Origin: Dokdonella sp.
GTDB lineage: Bacteria > Pseudomonadota > Gammaproteobacteria > Xanthomonadales > Rhodanobacteraceae
DNA length: 64,000 nucleotides
Assembly: GCA_019634795.1 (NCBI GenBank)
Contig: JAHCAR010000001.1
Span: forward strand, 310,001 to 374,000
Reading direction: 5' to 3'
Shown here: one piece after another, positions 21,928-30,825 of the stretch
How positions within the stretch are numbered: the stretch's first letter is position 1
How the letters are laid out: each line of letters starts with the position of its first letter
Notes under the pieces: model-generated
Told to the model about the DNA's origin: nothing
What the model saw: only the letters and a program-made list of their open reading frames with translations
Databases searched by the model: none
Translations under genes and position numbers: made by a program

Positions 21928-23013
21928 ATGTCATTCAAACCCTTGCCCCTGATCCTCGCCTCCCTGGCCCTTGCCGCGCCGAGCTTGCCGCTGCTGGCCC
22001 AGGGACCCGCGGCCATGGTCGAAGTCGCCACCGCCGATCTCGTACCCATCGCCCCGCAACGCTGGGTTCCGGGCAGCGTCGTCAGCCGTGACGACGCGCG
22101 CCTGGCGACGAGTGCCTCGGGGCGCCTCGAGTTCGTCGCCGAAGTCGGCACCCGGCTCAAGGCTGGCGAACTCGTAGCCCGGCTCGAGGATCGTGCCGCG
22201 CGCCTGCGTCTCGAAGACGCCCGCGGCGAAGTCGCCCGCATCAAAGCCCAGCGCGACCTGGCCCAGCGCCAGCGCGACCGCCTGCAGGCCCTGGCCGACA
22301 GCAACAGCATCGCCGCCAACCAGCTCGACGAGGCCAGCGCCCAGCTCGGCCAGCTGGCCGCCCAGCAGCGGCAGGCCGAAGTCCGTGTGCACACTGCCGA
22401 ATACGAACTTTCGCAGACGCGGATCGAGGCGCCGTTTCCTGGCGTGGTCACCGAGCGCCTGGCCCAGCGCGGTGAATACGCGGCGACCGGTACCGCCATC
22501 GTGCATCTGGTCGACGTGACCAATCTGGAGGCGCGCGTGCAGGCGCCGCTGGCCCTGGCGGGCATGGTGCGTCGGGGCATGCCGCTGGCCGTGCGCGCCG
22601 GCGATCGCTTGCTCAACGAAAAGGTGCGTTCCGTGGTCGCCGTCGGCGACGAGCGCTCGCGCCAGTTCGAACTGCGTATCGCCCTACCCGGCAGCGCCCT
22701 GCTGGTCGGCAATGCGGTCGAGGTCGCCCTGCCCGAACGCGAGGCCGAAAAGACCATGGCCGTGCCGCGCGATGCGCTGGTCGAGCGTGCCGATGGCAGC
22801 TACGTGGTGCGGATTTCAGGCGACGGCAGCAGCGAGCGTGTCAGCGTTCGTGTCGGTGCCAGTGATGGCGAGTTCACGGCCGTCGAAGGCGCGCTCAATC
22901 CCGGCGACCAGGTCGTCGTCCGCGGCGCCGAGCGACTGGCCGCGGGCCAGAAGGTGCAGATCGCCGCCGGCAGCGTTTCGGGTGGCGGCAAGCCAACCGC
23001 CTCGATGCGCTAG
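21928..23013 (+). CDS. RND periplasmic adaptor (membrane fusion protein)
   Basis: A 361-residue periplasmic adaptor that would join the RND pump to an outer-membrane channel. A signal peptide (about 1-25, ending LLAQG) precedes a lipoyl-like half motif, a coiled-coil hairpin (about 90-150, rich in Gln/Arg/Leu), the second lipoyl half (SQTRIEAPFPGVVTERLAQRGEYA), a beta-barrel and a membrane-proximal domain. No lipobox Cys is present. It is 21 bp after the pump gene; pump-before-adaptor is the reverse of the usual order. An outer-membrane partner must come from elsewhere. Confidence 0.92.
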   Translation: MSFKPLPLILASLALAAPSLPLLAQGPAAMVEVATADLVPIAPQRWVPGSVVSRDDARLATSASGRLEFVAEVGTRLKAGELVARLEDRAARLRLEDARGEVARIKAQRDLAQRQRDRLQALADSNSIAANQLDEASAQLGQLAAQQRQAEVRVHTAEYELSQTRIEAPFPGVVTERLAQRGEYAATGTAIVHLVDVTNLEARVQAPLALAGMVRRGMPLAVRAGDRLLNEKVRSVVAVGDERSRQFELRIALPGSALLVGNAVEVALPEREAEKTMAVPRDALVERADGSYVVRISGDGSSERVSVRVGASDGEFTAVEGALNPGDQVVVRGAERLAAGQKVQIAAGSVSGGGKPTASMR

Positions 23014-23046
23014 GGAGGACGGCCCGGTGCGGTCGTACGCGCCGGA

Positions 23047-24444
23047 TCAGCTGGCAAGGATTCGATAGCAGGGCTCGTAGGCCGCGCCGCCCGGCAACTT
23101 CATGCGCTGCTGGCTGACGAAACTGGCCAGCAGTGCGTCGAGTGCCTGCATGATCTCGGCATCGCCGCGGATCAGGAAAGGGCCGCGCTGCTCGATCGCA
23201 CGCATGCCTTCGATCTTGACGTTGCCGGCAACGATCCCCGAGAAGGCGCGGCGCAGATCGGCAGCAAATTCGTGCTGGGGCTGGTCGCGATGCAGGTTCA
23301 GCGCGGCCATCGCTTCGTGGGTCGGACGGAATGGCTGTTGCAAGGCCATGTCGATGTTCATGGCCCAGTTGAAGAAGAACGCATCCTTGTTGTCCAGGCG
23401 GTGCTTGCGCACGCGCTCGACGCCCTTGACGACCTGGTGGGCGACGCGTTGCGGGTCATCGATGATGATCTGGTAGTAGTTGGAGACTTCGTCGCCAAGG
23501 GCCATGCGCAGGAAGCGGTCGATCTGCTCGAAATAAGCCGCGGAGGCGCGCGGACCGGTGAAGATCAGCGGGCACGGAATGTCGGCGTTGTCGGGATGCA
23601 GCAGGATGCCGAGCAGGTAGAGAATTTCCTCGGCCGTGCCGACGCCTCCGGGGAAAACGATCAGGGCGTGGGCGGCACGCACGAAGGCTTCGAGACGCTT
23701 CTCGATATCCGGCATGATGACCAGGTTGTTGACGATCGGATTCGGCGACTCGGCCGCGATGATGCCGGGCTCGGTGATGCCGATGTAGCGGTTTTTGCGC
23801 AGTCGCTGCTTGGCATGCGCGATCGCGGCGCCCTTCATCGGCCCCTTCATCGCACCGGGGCCGCAGCCCGTGCAGATATCGAGACCACGCAGGCCGAGCT
23901 GGTAACCGACCAGCTTGGTGTAATCGTATTCGGCGCGCGATATCGAGTGACCGCCCCAGCAGACGACCAGGTTCGGATCGACATTCGGGCGCAGCACGCG
24001 TGCGTTGCGCAGGATGTCGAACACCGCGTGGGTGATGCCCTCGGAGCTGGCCAGGTCGAAACTGCCACCCTCGAGTTGGGTCGATACATAGACGATGTCC
24101 CGGACCACGGCGAACAGAAGCTCGTTGATGCCGCGGATGATCTTGCCGTCGACGAAGGCATGCGCCGGCGCATGAGTCAGCTCGAGGCGGACGCCCCGAT
24201 CCTGCTGCAGCACTTCGATCTCGAAGTCGGAGTAGAGCTCGCTGACCGCACGCGGATCATCGGTCACATGCCCCTGGGTCAGCACGGCCAGTGCGCAGCG
24301 ACGCAGCAACTGGTGCAGCCCGCCTGCGCTGGCGTCGCGCAGGCGCGCCACTTCCTGGCGGGAGAGGACATCGAGGCCCGCTGCCGGCGCGATGCGCGCG
24401 CTGACCTTGCCGGGATGAGGGTGGTGGGAACTGGAATCCGTCAT
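23047..24444 (-). CDS. ppnN: PpnN-type nucleotide 5'-monophosphate nucleosidase (LOG family)
   Basis: A 465-residue enzyme of the LOG/YgdH family that cleaves purine and pyrimidine nucleoside monophosphates to base and ribose 5-phosphate. In Escherichia coli it is activated by (p)ppGpp. The central LOG domain carries GCGPGAMKGPMKGA and the catalytic PGGVGTAEE motif. N-terminal (about 1-140) and C-terminal (about 350-465) extensions match PpnN and not the short cytokinin-type LOG proteins. It converges with the RND adaptor gene, 33 bp apart, with no obvious terminator between. Confidence 0.9.
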   Translation of the reverse strand: MTDSSSHHPHPGKVSARIAPAAGLDVLSRQEVARLRDASAGGLHQLLRRCALAVLTQGHVTDDPRAVSELYSDFEIEVLQQDRGVRLELTHAPAHAFVDGKIIRGINELLFAVVRDIVYVSTQLEGGSFDLASSEGITHAVFDILRNARVLRPNVDPNLVVCWGGHSISRAEYDYTKLVGYQLGLRGLDICTGCGPGAMKGPMKGAAIAHAKQRLRKNRYIGITEPGIIAAESPNPIVNNLVIMPDIEKRLEAFVRAAHALIVFPGGVGTAEEILYLLGILLHPDNADIPCPLIFTGPRASAAYFEQIDRFLRMALGDEVSNYYQIIIDDPQRVAHQVVKGVERVRKHRLDNKDAFFFNWAMNIDMALQQPFRPTHEAMAALNLHRDQPQHEFAADLRRAFSGIVAGNVKIEGMRAIEQRGPFLIRGDAEIMQALDALLASFVSQQRMKLPGGAAYEPCYRILAS

Positions 24445-24581
24445 TTCTTGTTCTTCTCATAGGTTGCTGCGAGTCGGCGCACTGGAGCGACTTCGCATCG
24501 CCGTGCCACGGCGGTCGGCTAGCATCCCCGAAGCGGGCGGATCAGGTCAATATGCGCAAGCGAGGCACCTGTGGCACAAAA

Positions 24582-24609
24582 AAACCGGCGCCGTTGCGGG
24601 CGCCGGTTT
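24582..24609 (-). terminator. Terminator of the TonB-dependent receptor gene
   Basis: Arms AAACCGGCGCC (24582-24592) and GGCGCCGGTTT (24599-24609). On the minus strand a seven-T run follows the stem. Confidence 0.88.
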
Positions 24610-24636
24610 CCTGATGAACCACGACAACAGTCGCGC

Positions 24637-27600
24637 TTAGAACTTGTAGCGGAAGGTCGCCTGCACGGACCAGCGCGAAACGCCGGTGTTGATGCCGTCG
24701 CCATTGACTTCCTGGATGCTCGAGCTGTCGGCACCGGTGAAGCGGTAGATGTACTTGCCGGTGGTCGGGTCGATACCGGCGAAGTTGCCGATGCGACGGG
24801 TCGAGAAGAAGCCGTAGTCGTCGATCTGTCCCCAGTCCTTGTTGATCAGGTTGCCGATATTCATGATGTCGAGGGTGACTTCGGCCTTGTGGCCACTCAT
24901 GAAGCCCGGGAATTCCTGGGTCAGGCGCACGTCGAAGTTGTGCAGGAACTTGGCCGTCAGCGAGTTCGCCGGAGCGACACGACCGCGGTACTTGTTGATC
25001 TCCGGATGCGCGTCGAGGTAGGCGAAGAACGCCTCTTCCTCGCCCGCAACCGGGAAGATCACGTCGCCCGGGCCGGCCGGAACGTAGAACAGGTCGTTGG
25101 CGCTACGGCTGTCGCCGTTGGCATCGTTGAAGTAGACCAGGCTGTATGGACGTCCGGTGCGACCTTCATAGACGACGGAGGCCGTGGTCTTGTTGTCGCC
25201 GAAGAACTTCCATTCCTTGGTCAGGATGCCCGAAAAGCGGTGCTTGAAGGCATAACGCGAATCGTAGGCGACTTCCTCGTTGGCCTGGTAGATCGGGTTG
25301 TAGTTCCAGTTCGAGGTGTTCTGCGAACTCGTACCGGAGTTCACTTCCTTCGCTTCGGTGTGCGTGTAGCCGACCAGCCACGACCAACCGTCATCCGACA
25401 TCGGCTTGGCCAGGCTCAGGGTGATCTGGTTGCCGCCACCCTTCTTGGTGTTGCGGACCAGGATCACGTCGCCGATATCGCTCGGACGATTGGCGCGCTG
25501 CACGCCACCCGACGGGAAGTTCAGGCAGCTCGAGCTCGTTCCAGGACACCAGCTGGCCGGATTCAGGCCAGCCTGGTTCCAGAAGATCGTACGGCCGTCC
25601 GGACCCACCGCGGTCGGTTCACCGAGATCGAGACGGTTGAAGTAGATGCCGTCCTGGTTCCAGAACGACAGTACTTCGACCGAGGCGACGATACCGGCCC
25701 ACGGCAGTTCGTGATCGAGAGCGACATTGGCCTTCCACACCGACGGCATCTTGAAGCCCGGCTCGATGATGTCGACGTTCTGGCGGCCGCCAACGCTGCC
25801 GGTGGTCGGCTGGTTGTTCGGATCCGGATTGAAGATCTCGCCGATGCCACCGCTCGCACGCGCGCTGTATTCGACGTAGTTGCGGCCGGTGTTCTGATAG
25901 ACGCCCGACAGCCACACATTCGGCGGCGAGCCCATGAACAGGCCGAATCCGCCGCGCACCTGGGTCGGACGCGCCGTCTCGATGTTGTAGTTGAAGCCGA
26001 AGCGCGGCTGCACCACCGAGCTGTTCGGCCGGTTGGTGTTGTCGAGGCCGTACAGTTCCTGGATACGGTCGTTTTTGAGCGGCGTGTCCGGGAAATCCGG
26101 GGTGTCGACGCGCACACCCATGGTCAGGTTCAGGTTGTAGGTGGCAGCCCAGCTGTCCTGGACGAACAGACCGGTGTTGTTGATCGTGAACTGTGCGGGG
26201 ATGTCGGCATAGCTGCCGCCCGGCGCCGGCGCGCGATAATCGTATTCACGCGGATTGCCGGCCGCGAATTCGTCGATGCCCGCAAACCGGTAGGTGCCGT
26301 TCTGGTTGCGACCGTAGTAGTTGAAGATGTCGTTGTTCGAATAGTCGACGCCGAACTTGACGGTGTGATCGCCGAGGAACAGGTTGCCCGCGGCGAACAG
26401 GCTCTTTTCCTTGGTGTTGATCACGTTGACGTGACGGTTCTGTTCGGTACCGAGGTAGAGCGAATCGCTGCCGAAATCGATGCGGATCTGCGGCAGGAAC
26501 GAGGTCGGCTGGGCGACCGCGTCGTACTTGCGGTAGGACATCTTCAGTTCGGTCGAGAACATGTCGTTCCAGTCGCTGAACAATTCGCCGACGTAGCTCT
26601 CGAAGGTCTTGTTCTGGTTGTACCAGTGCGTGCTCAGCGAGACGCGGCTGCTGTCGAAGTTCGGGATCTTGGCGACATCCTGCGAGAGCTTGCTGTAGCG
26701 GAAGCTGGCGCGGTGGTTCTCGTTGATGTTCCAGTCGATCTTGGCCGCATATTCCTCGATGTCGGTGCCGAGGTTGCTCGCACCCTCGGCGCTACCGGCG
26801 TCGAAGCCCCAGACGTTCTGGGCGATGCTCTGGACCTGGGCGATGTCATCGGCGGTGATGCCGCCGTCGCCGAGCGGCGAGTTCGAGACATCGGCGCCCG
26901 GTGCCGAGCGCTTGAACTTCTCGTAGTTGACGAAGAAGAACAGGGTGTCCTTGATCAGCGGACCGCCGAAGGTCAGGCCGTAGGTCTTCTCGTCCTTGAA
27001 ACCCTTGAAGTCGTTGCCGCTCGGGTCTTCACCAACCATGCTGTCATCGCGATAGACGCCGTAGACGCTGCCGTGGAATTCATTGGTACCGGACTTGGTC
27101 ACTGCGTTGACGACCGCGCCCGAACCACCCGACGTGGTCACGTCGTAGTTGGCCAGGCCGATGTTGATTTCCTCGATCGCATCCATCGAGACCGGCTGGC
27201 GCTCGGTCGGGAAGTTGTTCGACTCGAGACCGAACGGATCGTTGGTCGAGACGCCATCGATGCGGATCGCATTGAAGCGCGTGTTCTGGCCGCCGGCCGA
27301 GATCGAGCCATCGGCCTTGCTGACCTGGGCGATGCGCGGATCGAGACGGATGTAATCCTGGATGTTGCGGCCGATCGACGGCAGGGCCTGGATTTCGGCG
27401 TTCGAAACATTGGTGCCGGTACCCATGCGCTCGGAGCTGAACAGCAGGTTGGTGTTCCCGGTAACCACGATCGTGTTCAGGCTCTCGGCCGGAATCAGGC
27501 TCGCGCTGACCGTGTTGGCTTCACCGATCTGCAGATAGACGTTGTTGCGCGTTTCGGTCTGTCCGTCCTTGGTGATGGTGATCGTGTAGGGACCACCGAC

Positions 27601-27828
27601 GCGAAGGCCGCGCGCGGAATAGCGACCCGCAGCATCGGTCGTGGCGCGGCTGACCGTGCCCGAGTTGGCATGCGTGATGACGACTTCGGCACCGGTCGCC
27701 GGCTGGCCCTGCGCATCGGTGATGGTGCCGCCAAGGGTGGCTGACGTGCTCTGCGCGTAGGCACCGGACACGGCAAAAAGCGAAGAAAGCATCAGCGGCA
27801 GCAACCGCATCGTCAATCGCTTGTTCAT
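24637..27828 (-). CDS. Oar-like TonB-dependent outer-membrane receptor
   Basis: A 1063-residue outer-membrane transporter. A signal peptide (about 1-25, ending SGAYA) is followed by a carboxypeptidase-regulatory-like beta-sandwich (about 30-115, GGTITDAQGQPATGAEVVI), a short segment NTIVVTGN, the plug domain (about 130-260, ending around GSGAVVNAVTKSGTNEFHGS) and a long beta-barrel ending in the aromatic signal FRYKF. This Oar/OmpA-related layout is common in Xanthomonadales, often as an abundant protein. The substrate is not evident; no ABC importer or regulator is adjacent. AGAGGAA before the ATG supports the start, and a strong terminator follows. Confidence 0.92.
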   Translation of the reverse strand: MNKRLTMRLLPLMLSSLFAVSGAYAQSTSATLGGTITDAQGQPATGAEVVITHANSGTVSRATTDAAGRYSARGLRVGGPYTITITKDGQTETRNNVYLQIGEANTVSASLIPAESLNTIVVTGNTNLLFSSERMGTGTNVSNAEIQALPSIGRNIQDYIRLDPRIAQVSKADGSISAGGQNTRFNAIRIDGVSTNDPFGLESNNFPTERQPVSMDAIEEINIGLANYDVTTSGGSGAVVNAVTKSGTNEFHGSVYGVYRDDSMVGEDPSGNDFKGFKDEKTYGLTFGGPLIKDTLFFFVNYEKFKRSAPGADVSNSPLGDGGITADDIAQVQSIAQNVWGFDAGSAEGASNLGTDIEEYAAKIDWNINENHRASFRYSKLSQDVAKIPNFDSSRVSLSTHWYNQNKTFESYVGELFSDWNDMFSTELKMSYRKYDAVAQPTSFLPQIRIDFGSDSLYLGTEQNRHVNVINTKEKSLFAAGNLFLGDHTVKFGVDYSNNDIFNYYGRNQNGTYRFAGIDEFAAGNPREYDYRAPAPGGSYADIPAQFTINNTGLFVQDSWAATYNLNLTMGVRVDTPDFPDTPLKNDRIQELYGLDNTNRPNSSVVQPRFGFNYNIETARPTQVRGGFGLFMGSPPNVWLSGVYQNTGRNYVEYSARASGGIGEIFNPDPNNQPTTGSVGGRQNVDIIEPGFKMPSVWKANVALDHELPWAGIVASVEVLSFWNQDGIYFNRLDLGEPTAVGPDGRTIFWNQAGLNPASWCPGTSSSCLNFPSGGVQRANRPSDIGDVILVRNTKKGGGNQITLSLAKPMSDDGWSWLVGYTHTEAKEVNSGTSSQNTSNWNYNPIYQANEEVAYDSRYAFKHRFSGILTKEWKFFGDNKTTASVVYEGRTGRPYSLVYFNDANGDSRSANDLFYVPAGPGDVIFPVAGEEEAFFAYLDAHPEINKYRGRVAPANSLTAKFLHNFDVRLTQEFPGFMSGHKAEVTLDIMNIGNLINKDWGQIDDYGFFSTRRIGNFAGIDPTTGKYIYRFTGADSSSIQEVNGDGINTGVSRWSVQATFRYKF

Positions 27829-28200
27829 TACTGACTTCCTCTAGATTGGTTCGAACTTGAAGTACGGCACGCATGGGCCGGCTCGCCTGTGCGAGCGGGC
27901 TGTCGACTCGAGAACCCCCTGGGGTACCCACTGAGTTGAATCGTTTCGCTTCGGACCGAAGACCCTGCCTGGGCAGGACCCTCGCGAAGGGTTGCGATTA
28001 ACCGGAGTTTAACCTGAGTTTATGACGAATTTCTAACAGTGTTTTGGCCGCGACATCCGGCCGCATACGGCCGAATCGACGGCCGCCTGAGGGCGGCTCG
28101 TCCGGTCTCCGTGGTCAGCCTCCCAAGGCCCCCAGCGGTGGGCCGAGAATTCTTCGACTTATCATGCGACTGGCACAATTTCCTGATGCTCTGGATCAAT
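27829..28200. other. 372-bp intergenic region upstream of the receptor
   Basis: No open frame here looks coding. It holds the 5' region of the TonB-dependent receptor, including the 11-bp-period direct repeat described separately, a GGGTCCTGCCCAGGCAGGGTC-type palindrome near 27963-27982, and a CCGGCCG/CGGCCG dyad near 28056-28072. Confidence 0.5.
27998..28030 (-). promoter_or_regulatory. 11-bp-period direct repeats upstream of the receptor
   Basis: On the plus strand two units, TTAACCGGAGT (27998-28008) and TTAACCTGAGT (28009-28019), abut and differ at one base. A weaker third unit, TTATGACGAAT, follows. An 11-bp period is the spacing of tandem response-regulator half-sites such as Pho boxes, and GTCATAAA on the minus strand matches one such half-site. 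A binding site is inference. Confidence 0.45.
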
Positions 28201-28794
28201 TCAGGAAGTCAGCCGCACGTAGGCAACCACGCCATCCAGGAACATCTGCACCGACAGCGCCACGAGCAGCATGCCCATCAGCCGCTCGAGCGCGACCAGC
28301 ACGCTGTGGCCGAGCCAGCGGTACAGGTAGGTCGAGGAGATGAGCAGGGCCGAAGTGGCCAGCCAGGCCAGGAACAGGGCGATGCTCCAATCCACGGTGC
28401 GGCCCGGATTGCTGTTGGCCAGCAGCATGACCGCGGCCATGGTCGAAGGTCCGGCCACGGCCGGAATCGCCATCGGCACGATGAAGGGCTCGCTGTCGAC
28501 GTCTCCGCCGAAAATGCCGTCCTTGGGCGGGAAGATCATGCGGATGCCGATCAGGAAAAGCACGATACCGCCGGCAATGCTGACCGATTCCGCCTTGAGC
28601 TGCAGCGCGCTGAGCAGGTACTTGCCGCTGAACAGGAAAATGAACAGCACGACCAGCGCGATCAGCAGTTCGCGGATCAGGACCAGGCGCCGGCGCGCCG
28701 GGTCGACATTGCGCAGCAGACTCAGGAACAACGGGATATTGCCGAGCGGATCCATGATCAGGAACAGCAGGATGCCGGCGGACAGGGTGCTCAT
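28201..28794 (-). CDS. MarC-family integral membrane protein
   Basis: A 197-residue protein with six hydrophobic helices, matching the MarC/UPF0056 family in length and in the motifs DPLGNIPLFLSLL and AIPAVAGPSTMAAVMLL. The biochemical function of the family is unknown; an early link to multiple antibiotic resistance was not upheld. A much longer in-frame start exists, but the ATG at 28794 with AGGA seven bases upstream gives the family N-terminus. It lies 13 bp after the SDR gene and may be the third gene of grxD-SDR-marC. Confidence 0.9.
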   Translation of the reverse strand: MSTLSAGILLFLIMDPLGNIPLFLSLLRNVDPARRRLVLIRELLIALVVLFIFLFSGKYLLSALQLKAESVSIAGGIVLFLIGIRMIFPPKDGIFGGDVDSEPFIVPMAIPAVAGPSTMAAVMLLANSNPGRTVDWSIALFLAWLATSALLISSTYLYRWLGHSVLVALERLMGMLLVALSVQMFLDGVVAYVRLTS

Positions 28795-28807
28795 CGTGGT
28801 GTCCTGC

Positions 28808-29581
28808 TCAGCTGCCTGGGCGAAGGTCGAGCGTGCGGCCGCGCAAGGCTGACGCGGCGGGAGTGGCGAGGAAGGCAGCCGCCGCGCCAGCCCGGTCCGG
28901 CAGCTCGCGCTGCAGCGCATCCTCGCCAAAATAGGCCATGCGGCGCAGCGCCGTGCGCATCGGCGACGGCAACAGCGCATGCACGCGCACCGGGCCGTTT
29001 TCGGTTTCCTCGTGGAGTATCGAGGCGAATGCCTCGAGCCCGGCCTTGGCCGTGCCATAGGCGCCCCAGTACGCCTTTCCGTAACGCTCGCCATCGTCGA
29101 GCGCGAAGACGACCGCCGAATCGCTGCGCTCGCGCAATAGCGGCAGGCAGGCCTGGGTCAACAGGAACGGCGCATTGAGCCCGACCTGCTGGATGCGCAA
29201 CCAGTCGGCCGGCTTGATCTGTTCGACCGGGCGCAGGCCGTCGAACAGGACCGCCGCGTGCACGATCGCGTCGAGGCGACCGCACTGGATGCGAACGGCG
29301 TCGGCCAGGCTGGCAAAGTCTTCCGGCGTCGCGCCTTCAAGGTTGATCGGATAGATCGCAGGGGTCGGCGCACCGAGCGCCTCGAGTTCGTCGTACAGCG
29401 ATTCGAGCGGGCGCACCTTGCGCCCGGCCAGAACCACCGAGGCTCCGGCGCGCGCACAGGCGAGCGCGCAGGCCCGGCCGAGACCGCCACTGGCACCGGT
29501 CACGAGCACGACCCTTTCGCGCAGCGAATCGATGTCCGGCTGCGGGTGCTCGACCCGGGCCAGCGGCAATGGCGCGTTCAC
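28808..29581 (-). CDS. Short-chain dehydrogenase/reductase (YciK-like)
   Basis: A 257-residue Rossmann-fold oxidoreductase. The dinucleotide motif is TGASGGLGRA, and the catalytic Tyr/Lys pair is in YWGAYGTAKAGLE. The Ser expected before them falls in a weakly matching stretch (VVFALDDGERYG), so activity is not certain. It resembles the YciK group, whose substrate is unknown. The start is a GTG at 29581 whose last bases overlap the grxD stop as GTGA, a sign of translational coupling; longer in-frame starts would run through grxD. Confidence 0.85.
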   Translation of the reverse strand: MNAPLPLARVEHPQPDIDSLRERVVLVTGASGGLGRACALACARAGASVVLAGRKVRPLESLYDELEALGAPTPAIYPINLEGATPEDFASLADAVRIQCGRLDAIVHAAVLFDGLRPVEQIKPADWLRIQQVGLNAPFLLTQACLPLLRERSDSAVVFALDDGERYGKAYWGAYGTAKAGLEAFASILHEETENGPVRVHALLPSPMRTALRRMAYFGEDALQRELPDRAGAAAAFLATPAASALRGRTLDLRPGS

Positions 29582-29895
29582 GCCCTGTGCACTTCGCGAA
29601 CCATACGCTCGAGTTCCCCGCTTTCGAACAGCTCGAGCGTGATGTCGCAGCCGCCGATCAGCTCGCCCGCGATGAACAGCTGAGGAAAGGTCGGCCAGTT
29701 CGAATAGCGTGGAAGGTTCGCACGCACTTCGGGATCTTCCAGTACATTGACCGAGACAAACGGTGCACCCAGCGTGTTGAGCGCCTTGACCGTCCGGCTC
29801 GAAAATCCGCACATCGGAAACTGCGGTGTGCCCTTCATGAACAGGACGATGGGTGCCGACTGGACGGTGGACCTGATGCGTTCGATGATTTCCAT
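29578..29895 (-). CDS. grxD: Monothiol glutaredoxin Grx4 (CGFS type)
   Basis: A 105-residue monothiol glutaredoxin that binds and passes on a glutathione-ligated [2Fe-2S] cluster with BolA proteins and serves Fe-S assembly. The diagnostic block FMKGTPQFPMCGFSSRT holds the CGFS site. TFPQLFIAGELIGGCDI is the glutathione-binding cis-Pro and GGCD region. The ATG at 29895 gives the family N-terminus (MEIIERIRSTV) and has GGGA before it. It is coupled to the downstream SDR gene by a 4-bp overlap. Confidence 0.95.
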   Translation of the reverse strand: MEIIERIRSTVQSAPIVLFMKGTPQFPMCGFSSRTVKALNTLGAPFVSVNVLEDPEVRANLPRYSNWPTFPQLFIAGELIGGCDITLELFESGELERMVREVHRA

Positions 29896-30113
29896 GCTGT
29901 TCCCGGCATTGACGAAACGCGACCGCTCACTGCGAGCCGCGCCAATCCGCCATTTTACCAGCCCGGCGCCGGCGTGGTTGATTTGCGTCGCGACAGCTTC
30001 ATATGCTGGAGGACTGGCCTCCCGGGATCGCGCCCGGGCAGGCTGCTGAATTCGCGACACCCCAAGCATCGCCGATACCCGGCATCCAACCACCAACCGG
30101 CAAGGAGATTCCC

Positions 30114-30692
30114 ATGGCCATCGAACTACCCCCTCTTCCGTGGGCCCGAGACGCACTCGCACCGCACATCTCGGCCGAGACCATCGACTACCACTACGGC
30201 AAGCATCACCAGGCCTACGTCACCAATCTGAACAACCAGATTGCCGGAACCGAATTCGAGAAACTGGATCTCGAGGAGATCATCAAAAAGTCCAGCGGCG
30301 GCATGTTCAACAACGCTGCACAGATCTGGAACCACACCTTTTACTGGAACTGCCTTGCCCCGAACGCGGGCGGAGAACCGACCGGCAAGCTCGCCGACGC
30401 GATCAACAAGGCCTTCGGCAGCTTCGCCAAGTTCAAGGACGAGTTCACCAAGACCTCGGTCGGCACTTTCGGCTCGGGCTGGGGCTGGCTGGTGCAGCGC
30501 CCCGATGGCGGCCTGGCCCTGGCCAGCACGTCGAATGCGGCCACCCCGCTGACCGGAAGCGACCGCGCCCTGCTGACCTGCGATGTCTGGGAACACGCCT
30601 ACTACATCGACTACCGGAATGCGCGCCCGAAGTACCTCGAGGCATTCTGGAACCTGGTCAACTGGAAGTTCGTCGAAAGCCAGATGGCTTAG
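30114..30692 (+). CDS. sodB: Iron superoxide dismutase
   Basis: A 192-residue cytoplasmic Fe/Mn-type superoxide dismutase. Metal ligands are visible: His in [11 protein letters not shown], His in [11 protein letters not shown], and the Asp and His in [12 protein letters not shown]. The residues around GSGWGWLV and the [10 protein letters not shown] block favour the iron form. It starts at the ATG with AGGAGA before it ([15 protein letters not shown]). It is monocistronic and is followed by an iterated ATTCGAG repeat and a hairpin. Confidence 0.96.
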   Translation: MAIELPPLPWARDALAPHISAETIDYHYGKHHQAYVTNLNNQIAGTEFEKLDLEEIIKKSSGGMFNNAAQIWNHTFYWNCLAPNAGGEPTGKLADAINKAFGSFAKFKDEFTKTSVGTFGSGWGWLVQRPDGGLALASTSNAATPLTGSDRALLTCDVWEHAYYIDYRNARPKYLEAFWNLVNWKFVESQMA

Positions 30693-30696
30693 GGCC

Positions 30697-30727
30697 GGGA
30701 TTCGAGATTCGAGATTTGGGATTCGGT
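30697..30727. repeat. Iterated GATTCGAG/GATTTGGG word repeat
   Basis: A short slippage-type repeat of the words GGATTCG, AGATTCG, AGATTTG and GGATTCG, just after sodB. It resembles in style the GGGAATG repeats before pheT and uvrB but uses a different word and lacks a second arm. Confidence 0.6.
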
Positions 30728-30802
30728 AGAACGAAACCCCGGAAGACGGACCCAATTCGTACGGCCGGGTCCGAGACCCACATGCAACGTCGCGTGCAAC
30801 AC

Positions 30803-30825
30803 GGGGCGGGTCCGCGACCCGCCCC
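30803..30825. terminator. 10-bp GC hairpin between sodB and purK
   Basis: Arms GGGGCGGGTC (30803-30812) and GACCCGCCCC (30816-30825) pair perfectly around three bases and touch the purK stop codon. No T-run follows on either strand, so termination would be inefficient; mRNA end protection is also possible. Confidence 0.5.

Noticed and set aside
24571-27744. Plus-strand frame of 1057 codons opposite the TonB-dependent receptor
   Set aside because: It mirrors the receptor codons and has no recognisable domain; third-position G/C bias suppresses stops in the antisense frame.
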